The notes under the pieces: generated by a model | Databases searched by the model: none | The model's input: the letters and a program-made list of their open reading frames with translations, nothing else | Told to the model about the DNA's origin: nothing | Shown here: positions 8,213 to 14,921 of the stretch, piece after piece | How the letters are laid out: each line of letters opens with the position of its first letter | Position numbering within the stretch: the stretch's first letter is position 1 | Position numbers and translations under genes: made by a program | DNA from: Flavobacteriaceae bacterium | Lineage (GTDB): Bacteria > Bacteroidota > Bacteroidia > Flavobacteriales > Flavobacteriaceae | Assembly (NCBI GenBank): GCA_030829155.1 | Contig: JAURBD010000021.1 | Location: forward strand, 1-21,395 | DNA: 21,395 nucleotides | Reading direction: 5' to 3'

Positions 8213-8280
8213 ACTCTTATGAAATAATTTAATTCAAAGTCTGAGGTTTTTTGAGGAATTGAATAACTAATAATTGAGAG

Positions 8281-9420
8281 ATGAAATTTGTTATTGCACC
8301 AGATAAGTTCAAAGGTTCTTTGAGTGGAGCTGAGTTTTGTAATGCAGTTGAAGAAGGAATTAAAAATATTTTTCCAAAAGCTATCATTCTCAAAAAACCT
8401 TTAGCAGATGGTGGAGAAGGTACTTTAAAAGTCATTAAAAAATACTTGAAAACTGAATTGATAAAAGTACAAGTTTCAGACCCTCTGTTTCGTCCCATAA
8501 AAGCTCACTATATATTTTCAAAAACTTCAAAAACAGCCTACGTAGAAATGTCTGAAGCGTCGGGACATAAGCTTTTATCAACTGATGAGTTGAATTGTAT
8601 GAATACATCTTCCTTTGGAACGGGTGAACTCATTTTAGATGCTCTCAAAAAGGGTGCAAAAAAAATCTTCTTGGGAATTGGCGGAAGTGCTACCAATGAT
8701 GCTGGAATAGGGATGTGTCAAGCTCTAGGTATTGAGTTTTTAGATTCAAAAAAAAATCCTTTAAAACCCATTGGAAGAAACCTTCAAAATATCCAAGAAG
8801 TTAACACCAAACAACTCAATAAATTAGTTCAAAAGACTGAATTCTGGGTAGCTTGTGATGTTAAAAATTGTCTTCATGGCAAAAAAGGCGCAGCCTATGT
8901 ATTTGCTTTACAAAAAGGAGCAAATGAGTCCGATTTATTTTTACTGGATAAGGGATTAAAAAACTTTGATAGCGTTCTAAAGAGGCAATTTAATATTGAT
9001 GTTCAAAATATACAAGGCTCTGGGGCTGCCGGTGGCCTAGGTGCTGGAGCTATTGCTTTTTTAAATGCAACACTTGTTTGTGGTATTGATTTGATAAAGG
9101 AATTGGCTAACTTCGATGAAGAAATTAAAAACACAGATTGGATTATTACTGGAGAAGGTAAGTTGGATGGGCAAACCCTTGCTGGAAAAACAATAGCTGG
9201 GGTAATAGAATCAGCCCGTAAAAAAGAAATTCCAGTAGCTGCTTTATGTGGAAGTGTCTCTCTTAACGAAAAAGAAAAAAGAGAGCTCGGATTGGACTAT
9301 TGTGTAGCAATTTCAAAAGAAGGAACTTCTATAGATAAAGCAATGTTATTTGCACGTGAAAACCTGGTTAATAGTACAATTATATTTTGTTCTGGTTTAA
9401 TTAATAAATCGGAATCCTAA
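8281..9420 (+). CDS. Glycerate kinase (GlxK/GarK type)
   Basis: The 379-residue protein belongs to the type I glycerate kinase family, which phosphorylates D-glycerate with ATP and feeds it into lower glycolysis. Family landmarks are the N-terminal KFVIAPDKFKGSLSG, KPLADGGEGTL near residue 40, FGTGELILDALKKG followed by IFLGIGGSATNDAGIGM near 130-145, GSGAAGGLGAGAIAFL near 245, and DWIITGEGKLDGQT near 290. Length is normal. It starts 68 bases after lysS on the same strand. That gap has no exact promoter box, so read-through from lysS is possible. No glyoxylate-pathway genes are nearby, so the physiological source of glycerate cannot be told from this context. Its stop is 18 bases from the convergent hemL stop. 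Confidence 0.93.
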   Translation: MKFVIAPDKFKGSLSGAEFCNAVEEGIKNIFPKAIILKKPLADGGEGTLKVIKKYLKTELIKVQVSDPLFRPIKAHYIFSKTSKTAYVEMSEASGHKLLSTDELNCMNTSSFGTGELILDALKKGAKKIFLGIGGSATNDAGIGMCQALGIEFLDSKKNPLKPIGRNLQNIQEVNTKQLNKLVQKTEFWVACDVKNCLHGKKGAAYVFALQKGANESDLFLLDKGLKNFDSVLKRQFNIDVQNIQGSGAAGGLGAGAIAFLNATLVCGIDLIKELANFDEEIKNTDWIITGEGKLDGQTLAGKTIAGVIESARKKEIPVAALCGSVSLNEKEKRELGLDYCVAISKEGTSIDKAMLFARENLVNSTIIFCSGLINKSES

Positions 9421-9438
9421 AAAATGGTAAGAAACGGA

Positions 9439-10731
9439 TTAATACTTTAAGTTTTTAATTACTCGTTCAAATGCATCTAGGGTAAAATCAATATCATCAT
9501 TGGACAAAGCATCGTTCAAAAAGTAACTTTCGAATGCACTGGGAGGGAGATAAATTCCTTCTTTTAGCATTCCATGAAAATAAGCCTTAAAAAAGTCATT
9601 GTTCCCATTTACTGCTGTTTGAAAATCAACTACTGGGGTTTCTGTAAAATGAAGAGAAATCATAGAGCCAAAACGATTAATCTGATAAGGTAAAGATGTG
9701 TTGGCGATACGGTCTTCCATTCCGCAGTGTAAACGTTCTGTTTTTTGATCCAAGCGAGTATATATTTGAGGCTGTTTTTGCAATGCTTGAAGCATTGTAA
9801 AACCTGCTGCCATTGCAAGAGGGTTTCCACTAAGTGTTCCGGCTTGATAAACTGGTCCTTCTGGTGCTAGGTAACTCATAATTTCATTTGTTGCTGCAAA
9901 TGCTCCTACTGGAAGACCTCCACCAATAACTTTTCCAAAAGTGGCAATGTCTGCTTTAATATGTAAACGTTCTTGAGCTCCACCTGCTGCCAAACGAAAA
10001 CCTGTCATTACCTCATCAAAAACAAGAAGTGCCTCGTTTGAATCACAAAGTTGACGTAAGCCTTCTAAAAAACCTTTTTTTGGGGCAATACAACCCATGT
10101 TTCCTGCCACAGGTTCGACAATAATGGCGGCTATTTGATCTGAATGTTGTTCAAAAATGGTAGCGACAGAATCCAAATCATTGTATTCTGCTAAGAGTGT
10201 ATCTTTCGCTGTTCCTTGAGTTACTCCCGGGCTGTTAGGGGCTCCAAAAGTTGCTGCACCACTTCCTGCTTGAATTAAAAAAGCATCTGAATGACCGTGG
10301 TAACAACCTGCAAATTTTATTATCTTTTCTCTATCGGTTACTCCTCGAGCTAAACGTATGGCACTCATACAAGCCTCCGTTCCTGAATTCACAAAACGAA
10401 TTTTATCCATGTTCGGAATCATAGCAACTGCCAATTCTGCTATTTCAGTTTCTAGGGCTGTTGGCATCCCAAAGGATGTTCCTTTTTTTGCTCTTTGACT
10501 TAGTGCTTCAATTACGGGTTCATAGGCGTGTCCTAAGATCATTGGACCCCAACTAGAAATATAATCTATCAATCGATTACCGTCCACATCATAGAGATAA
10601 GCTCCCTTTGATTTATCTACAAAAATTGGAGTTCCTCCTACGGACTTGAAGGCTCTTACTGGAGAATTTACTCCGCCTGGAATTACTTTTTGAGCAGCTT
10701 CAAAAAGACTGCTACTTCGTTGATATTGCAT
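9439..10731 (-). CDS. hemL: Glutamate-1-semialdehyde 2,1-aminomutase
   Basis: HemL converts glutamate-1-semialdehyde to 5-aminolevulinate in the C5 pathway to heme. The 430-residue length matches the family. Visible signatures are the N-terminal AAQKVIPGGVNSPVRAFKSV, SSWGPMILGH near 60, NSGTEACMSAIRLARG at 115-130, YHGHSDAFLIQAGSG near 144, LVFDEVMTGFR with Asp239 contacting the PLP ring, and TFGKVIGGGLPVGAF with Lys267 as the expected Schiff-base lysine. The start codon directly abuts the stop of the upstream glucosaminidase gene, so the two are probably one transcript. Other heme genes are not in the window. Confidence 0.97.
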   Translation of the reverse strand: MQYQRSSSLFEAAQKVIPGGVNSPVRAFKSVGGTPIFVDKSKGAYLYDVDGNRLIDYISSWGPMILGHAYEPVIEALSQRAKKGTSFGMPTALETEIAELAVAMIPNMDKIRFVNSGTEACMSAIRLARGVTDREKIIKFAGCYHGHSDAFLIQAGSGAATFGAPNSPGVTQGTAKDTLLAEYNDLDSVATIFEQHSDQIAAIIVEPVAGNMGCIAPKKGFLEGLRQLCDSNEALLVFDEVMTGFRLAAGGAQERLHIKADIATFGKVIGGGLPVGAFAATNEIMSYLAPEGPVYQAGTLSGNPLAMAAGFTMLQALQKQPQIYTRLDQKTERLHCGMEDRIANTSLPYQINRFGSMISLHFTETPVVDFQTAVNGNNDFFKAYFHGMLKEGIYLPPSAFESYFLNDALSNDDIDFTLDAFERVIKNLKY

Positions 10732-11640
10732 TTATTTAGATTTTGGTATAATCAATTCTTGACCTTTAAAAATTGTATTGTCTCGAAGATTATTTTCTTT
10801 TATTAGCTGGTTTACAGAAATGTTGTAACGTCTTGAAATTGAGTACAAGGTGTCTCCTGTTACTACACGATGAATGTTTTTTCGAGCGCTTTTATTCGTT
10901 TTAGGATTCGATCTTTTAACAATTCTTTTCTGTTTCCTTTTAACATCATATTGGTATAATTGATAGCGTTCAATAATTCCAATAAGTTTTTTGGGATACT
11001 TGGGATCAGTTGCATATCCTGCTTTCTTTAGTCCTTTTGCCCATGATTTATAATCTTTTCTGGGCAGCTTAAACAGAAAAGAGTAGCGTTCTCTTCCACT
11101 TAGAAAAATGGAATGATCGCGATAGGATTCTGCAGGATCATCATAAGTTCTAAAACACTCTCCTTTTTCATCATCATCGTGATACATTCGTCCACCATTC
11201 CAACCTCGATGGCACTTAATTCCAAAGTGATTATTTCCTTCGCGCGCCAATCTTCCTGAACCTGTTCCTGATTCTAAAATTCCTTGAGCTAGTGTAATGC
11301 TTGCTGGTATTTTGTATTGCCACATTTCTGTTCGAGCAATAGGTGAAAATCGATCTAAATAGTCTTGAACTTTTTCAGCATAGGAGCTTTTTACTACTTT
11401 GGTTCCGGGTTTGTTGATTTTTTTCTTTGTGAGACTTTCTTTCTTTGAAACAACTTCTTTTTTCGTGCGAACAGTTTTGGTAACGCTACAACTAAAAATT
11501 AATAGTGCAAATAAACAAAGAGAAACCTTTCTTAGTATTGAATGGTTGTTCGTCCTTTCTGTTCTAAATGGCGATTGACTCCCTGGATTCCCTGAATTCC
11601 GCCAGTATGGATAATTAAGATGTTTTTTTTCCAACGCCAT
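10732..11640 (-). CDS. N-acetylglucosaminidase-domain lipoprotein with C-terminal LysM
   Basis: This is a peptidoglycan hydrolase, likely attached to a membrane by lipid. A hydrophobic SPII signal LRKVSLCLFALLIFSC ends in the lipobox Cys51, followed by a Lys-rich linker (about 55-85). Residues about 88-230 form a FlgJ/LytG-type glucosaminidase domain with ITLAQGILESGTGSGRLA, where Glu123 is the expected catalytic acid, then NNHFGIKCH and CFRTYDDPAESYRDHSIFL. Residues about 255-300 form a LysM peptidoglycan-binding domain (HRVVTGDTLYSISRRYNISV to GQELIIP). The only ATG in frame (11640) places 35 hydrophilic residues before the signal and overlaps the upstream gene by 109 bases. A start near codon 35 (an ATA at 11538) would look right but is non-canonical. 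It abuts hemL. Confidence 0.88.
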   Translation of the reverse strand: MALEKKHLNYPYWRNSGNPGSQSPFRTERTNNHSILRKVSLCLFALLIFSCSVTKTVRTKKEVVSKKESLTKKKINKPGTKVVKSSYAEKVQDYLDRFSPIARTEMWQYKIPASITLAQGILESGTGSGRLAREGNNHFGIKCHRGWNGGRMYHDDDEKGECFRTYDDPAESYRDHSIFLSGRERYSFLFKLPRKDYKSWAKGLKKAGYATDPKYPKKLIGIIERYQLYQYDVKRKQKRIVKRSNPKTNKSARKNIHRVVTGDTLYSISRRYNISVNQLIKENNLRDNTIFKGQELIIPKSK

Positions 11641-12440
11641 TTTTTGTTTTTTATTAGTGTAAAAATACCAAAAACCATTTTCCCAGTATACAGGGGATCC
11701 AAAAGAATTTGATGCTGTTTATAAAAATCATTAATGAATGTAATTATTTCAGATGAAAAAGTCCCATAGCCTCCGTAATCATAATCATAAAGTAATTCCC
11801 ATCGATTGCGATTGGTTGTAAAATTTCGAACAGTTTGATCTATCAAGGGGTCTTTAACTACCACAAAACCCAACAACTCTTTTTCAGGAGCTGCTTGAAC
11901 CAAACCCGAAAAAGTTCCTCCTGTACCCACAGCACAACAAATTGTGCTAAACTTGTGATCCTCTGCATTTAAAATTTCTTTACAGCCCTGAATTGCTAAT
12001 TTATTGGTTCCCCCTTCTGGAATTAAATACGTCTTTGGATTATCCTCAATAAAACGGGTGACTTGTGAGGCTTTATTTTTTAATCGATATGCACTTCGGG
12101 ATATAAAATGCAGTTGCATGCCATGATTTTCACAAAAACTTAAAGTGGGGTTGCGTTGTTTTGATTCCAATTCCTCTCCACGAACAAAGCCATGAGTTGG
12201 TATTTTTAATTCTGCTCCAACAGCAGCTGTTGCGGCTAAATGATTTGAATATGCTCCGCCGAAAGTAATAATTGATGTTGCTTTATTTTCAAGGGCGTGT
12301 TTTAGGTTGTACTTTAACTTTCTGTATTTATTACCCGACACTTGGGGATGAATGAGGTCTTCTCTTTTTATTGTGATTGAAAACTCGTTTATTTGTGTAA
12401 TGAATTGGTTTGGGATTTTAGGAGTAGCTTCAAATAACAT
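11532..12440 (-). CDS. PLP-dependent enzyme, ACC deaminase / D-cysteine desulfhydrase-like
   Basis: The 302-residue protein is a fold-type II PLP enzyme. REDLIHPQVSGNKYRKLKYN contains the probable Schiff-base Lys38, TFGGAYSNHLAATAA supplies the substrate-contacting SNH motif, AVGTGGTFSGL is the phosphate-binding loop, and IIHTGGIQG lies near the C-terminus. This set is shared by 1-aminocyclopropane-1-carboxylate deaminase and D-cysteine desulfhydrase relatives. The protein is shorter than characterised members (about 325-340 residues), as are many Bacteroidetes homologues, so the substrate should not be assumed. It is first in the minus-strand run leading to the glucosaminidase and hemL. Its 3' end overlaps the longest frame of the glucosaminidase gene. 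A loose -7 match TAATTTAG lies at 12464 to 12457 on this strand. Confidence 0.85.
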   Translation of the reverse strand: MLFEATPKIPNQFITQINEFSITIKREDLIHPQVSGNKYRKLKYNLKHALENKATSIITFGGAYSNHLAATAAVGAELKIPTHGFVRGEELESKQRNPTLSFCENHGMQLHFISRSAYRLKNKASQVTRFIEDNPKTYLIPEGGTNKLAIQGCKEILNAEDHKFSTICCAVGTGGTFSGLVQAAPEKELLGFVVVKDPLIDQTVRNFTTNRNRWELLYDYDYGGYGTFSSEIITFINDFYKQHQILLDPLYTGKMVFGIFTLIKNKKWRWKKNILIIHTGGIQGIQGVNRHLEQKGRTTIQY

Positions 12441-12447
12441 ATTTAAA

Positions 12448-12455
12448 TTTATTTG
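12448..12455 (+). promoter_or_regulatory. Possible -7 element of the DUF5522-like gene
   Basis: TTTATTTG differs from TAnnTTTG at one position and lies 42 bases before the ATG at 12498. No -33 TTG is seen at the proper distance. It is the best candidate in the short divergent gap. Confidence 0.25.
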
Positions 12456-12497
12456 CCTAAATTAATTAATTTCAGAACAGCATACTAAAAAAGAATC

Positions 12498-12650
12498 ATG
12501 TTAGGTGGAAAAGAATTAAAGGAAAGTGATTTTTATATGTCACCCGACGGATATAAGGTCTTCACAGAGCAATACCACCTCAAAAGAGGTTACTGCTGTG
12601 AAAATGGCTGCAAACATTGTCCCTATGATTTCAAAAAAAGAAAAAAGTAA
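12498..12650 (+). CDS. 50-residue Cys-rich protein, DUF5522-like
   Basis: This short ORF reads MLGGKELKESDFYMSPDGYK, then VFTEQYHLKRGYCCENGCKH, then CPYDFKKRKK. The DFY-x4-GY-x-VFTE-x-YHLKRG-x-CC-x3-C-x2-CPY pattern is what I recognise as the DUF5522 family, small proteins widespread in Bacteroidetes and of unknown function. Four Cys (33, 34, 38, 41) with His40 suggest metal binding or an interaction with an Fe-S or zinc partner; that is inference. It is encoded between the divergent PLP enzyme gene and a DUF4136 lipoprotein gene, 42 bases upstream of the latter on the same strand. Its coding character (conserved motif, ATG start, clean stop) makes it a real gene despite the length. Confidence 0.85.
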   Translation: MLGGKELKESDFYMSPDGYKVFTEQYHLKRGYCCENGCKHCPYDFKKRKK

Positions 12651-12692
12651 AGGCATGATTTTTGATAAATTCTTTAATAAGAAATACTTTTT

Positions 12693-13220
12693 ATGAAAAA
12701 TACACTTCTTATATTTTCAAGTTTTATAATTTTTAGTTGCAGTAGTATTCGAGTTTATCATGATTTCGACACCAGTGTTGATTTTGATTCTTTTACCACT
12801 TATGCGTTTTTCAAGCCTGGTATTGATGAAGTTGAAATTTCGGACTTGGATAAAAAAAGAATTTTAAAAGCCATTGAAACTGAATTGGTAAACAAGAGTC
12901 TTTCTCCCTCTGACACTCCTGAACTTTTAGTTAATATTGCTGTTAAATCTTCTAATGATGTCTACATCAACAACTGGAATGGTTTGGGTTATGGTTGGGG
13001 ATGGGGATATGGCTGGGGTTGGCCACAGAATAATATCGCAACTGTGAGTTCTCAAACCAACGGCATACTCTTTATTGACTTAATTGATTCAAAATCCAAA
13101 CAACTTGTCTGGCAAGGAAAAGGAAGGGGTTTTATCAATGAATACTCGAAGAAAAGAGACCAGCGAATTCAAGGATTTGTTACAGAAATCTTAAAAAACT
13201 ACCCTCCAAGTTTAGAGTAA
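12693..13220 (+). CDS. DUF4136-type lipoprotein
   Basis: The 175-residue protein has an SPII signal: MKNTLLIFSSFIIFSC with lipidated Cys16. The mature part begins IRVYHDFDTSVDFDSFTTYA and contains ELLVNIAVKSSNDVYINN and a C-terminal GILFIDLIDSKSKQLVWQGKGRG motif. That is the layout of DUF4136 proteins: a small domain in which a short strand-rich core is followed by 'L-V-W-x-G' and a final helix. Residues about 96-109 form a Gly/Trp/Tyr tract (GLGYGWGWGYGWGWP), an aromatic loop seen in other members of this family. Role is unknown; an envelope location is supported by the lipobox. The following SulP gene starts 85 bases downstream under its own probable promoter. Confidence 0.82.
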   Translation: MKNTLLIFSSFIIFSCSSIRVYHDFDTSVDFDSFTTYAFFKPGIDEVEISDLDKKRILKAIETELVNKSLSPSDTPELLVNIAVKSSNDVYINNWNGLGYGWGWGYGWGWPQNNIATVSSQTNGILFIDLIDSKSKQLVWQGKGRGFINEYSKKRDQRIQGFVTEILKNYPPSLE

Positions 13221-13274
13221 ATTACCCTCGTGATTGAATTTTAGTTTTGATGGGGTTCACTTAAAGGAAAAGGT

Positions 13275-13282
13275 TATCTTTG
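13275..13282 (+). promoter_or_regulatory. -7 promoter element of the SulP gene
   Basis: TATCTTTG is an exact TAnnTTTG match, the same octamer and following GC as at lysS. It lies 23 bases before the TTG at 13306. TTTG at 13246-13249 is a possible -33 element but at a long spacing of 25 bases. The box lies inside the longest ORF, arguing for a downstream start. Confidence 0.6.
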
Positions 13283-13305
13283 CGCCTTTGAAAAAATATC
13301 ATTCC

Positions 13306-14919
13306 TTGAAAAAACTTTTTAGAAACTTCAGTCAAAACCCAAAAAATGATATCCTTTCTGGATTAACCGTAGCATTAGCTTTAGTCCCAGAGGCAGTTGC
13401 TTTTGCTTTTATTGCAGGTATCGATCCACTCGTTGGACTTTACGGTGCTTTTATGATGGGGATTGTAACCTCAATTTTTGGAGGAAGACCTGGAATGATT
13501 TCTGGTGCAACAGGAGCAATGGCAGTTGTGATGATTCATATGATTCAGCAAGGAAATAAAGTTGGAAACGCTTTGGAACAACCCATTGAAAATTTAGGTT
13601 TACATTGGCTTTTTATCACTTTACTTATTGTTGGTATAATTCAAGTTTCTGCAGGGATTTTTAAACTCGGTAAATTTGTTCGATTAATTCCTCATTCGGT
13701 AATGATGGGTTTTGTAAACGGATTAGCAATTGTTATTTTCTTATCTCAATTGGGATTGTTCCAAAAATCTGATGCCTCTGGTGTTCAATGGATTCAAGGA
13801 ACAGAATTATACACAATGCTTGCTTTAGTCCTAATGACCATGCTCATCATGTATTTCTTACCCAAACTGACTACCAAGGTTCCCGCAGCTCTTGTCGCTA
13901 TTATAAGTGTTGCTTTAGTTACTATTCTTGGAGGAATTGAAGTTTCTACTGTTGGTTCTTTTATCAGAGACGGTGGTGGTGAGGGGCTACAAGGGGGACT
14001 ACCTGTTTTTCAAGGACAAGTATTTGAATTATTTTATACTTTGGAAGGTCATTGGAACTTGATCTTACCTACTGCATTTTTATTGGCTTCGGTTGGGCTT
14101 ATAGAGTCTTTGATGACTTTAAATTTAATTGATGAAATAACACAAACCCGAGGAAGTGGTAACCGAGAGTGTTTGGCTCAAGGTGGAGCTAATTTCTTAA
14201 ATGGCCTTTTTGGAGGAATGGGTGGTTGTGCTATGATTGGTCAATCCATCATCAATGTAAATTCCGGAGGTAGAGGGCGTTTATCAGGAATCATAGCTTC
14301 AATTTCCTTGTTGCTATTTGTCCTTTTTGGATCCAGTGTAATTGAACAGATTCCAATCGCAGCTCTTGTAGGGGTAATGTTCATGGTTGTTATTGGTACT
14401 TTTGCCTGGAGTAGTTTCAGAATTTTACGGAAAATTCCAAAATCAGATGCTTTTGTTTTAATAACCGTATCAGCAGTTACGGTTTGGCAGGATCTAGCAA
14501 TTGCTGTTATTGTTGGGGTTATTATTTCGGCATTAGTTTTTGCATGGGAAAATGCAACCATGATTAGAGCTCGAAAACGCTTTAAAGAGGATGGAACCAA
14601 AGTATATGAAATTTGGGGGCCTTTATTTTTTGGCTCTATTCAAAACTTCAATTCCAAATTTGACATTCAAAAAGATCCAGAAATCATTGAAATTGATTTT
14701 ATAGAGTCTCGAGTAAGTGATCATTCTGGAATTGAAGCAATTGAAAATTTAATTGAGAAATACAGAGGAGTAAACAAAAAGGTAAGGCTTATTCACCTGA
14801 GTCCTGAATGTAAATCCCTTCTTCTCAAAGCGAATCCTACTTTTGAAAGAAGCATTGTTGCTTCTATTGATGACCCGCGGTATTACGTAGTAACCGATTT
14901 AGTGGATCGAGAAATCTAG
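13306..14919 (+). CDS. SulP-family anion transporter with STAS domain
   Basis: SulP (SLC26-type) proteins move sulfate, bicarbonate or related anions across the inner membrane. The signature NDILSGLTVALALVPEAVAFAF opens the membrane domain, followed by DPLVGLYGAFMMG, a GRPGMISGATGAMAVVM segment, and GLFGGMGGCAMIGQSIINVNSGGRGRLSGI around the central helices. About ten to twelve hydrophobic segments precede a cytoplasmic STAS domain (roughly the last 110 residues, with IEIDFIESRVSDHSGIEAIE). The substrate cannot be read from the sequence. The longest frame begins with TTG at 13234, but an exact promoter box at 13275 excludes it; TTG at 13306 gives MKKLFRNFSQNPKNDIL, 537 residues and a family-like N-terminus. 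It ends two bases from the convergent alaS stop. Confidence 0.92.
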   Translation: MKKLFRNFSQNPKNDILSGLTVALALVPEAVAFAFIAGIDPLVGLYGAFMMGIVTSIFGGRPGMISGATGAMAVVMIHMIQQGNKVGNALEQPIENLGLHWLFITLLIVGIIQVSAGIFKLGKFVRLIPHSVMMGFVNGLAIVIFLSQLGLFQKSDASGVQWIQGTELYTMLALVLMTMLIMYFLPKLTTKVPAALVAIISVALVTILGGIEVSTVGSFIRDGGGEGLQGGLPVFQGQVFELFYTLEGHWNLILPTAFLLASVGLIESLMTLNLIDEITQTRGSGNRECLAQGGANFLNGLFGGMGGCAMIGQSIINVNSGGRGRLSGIIASISLLLFVLFGSSVIEQIPIAALVGVMFMVVIGTFAWSSFRILRKIPKSDAFVLITVSAVTVWQDLAIAVIVGVIISALVFAWENATMIRARKRFKEDGTKVYEIWGPLFFGSIQNFNSKFDIQKDPEIIEIDFIESRVSDHSGIEAIENLIEKYRGVNKKVRLIHLSPECKSLLLKANPTFERSIVASIDDPRYYVVTDLVDREI

Positions 14920-14921
14920 GT

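Noticed and set aside
8213..8260. AGACT ... AGTCT with following T-run after lysS as a terminator
   Set aside because: A five-pair stem with a loop of about 22 bases is not stable enough to support the call.
12661..12692. TTTG plus 20 bases plus TACTTTTT as promoter of the DUF4136 gene
   Set aside because: The box ends one base before the ATG, so transcription would begin inside the coding region and remove the signal peptide start.
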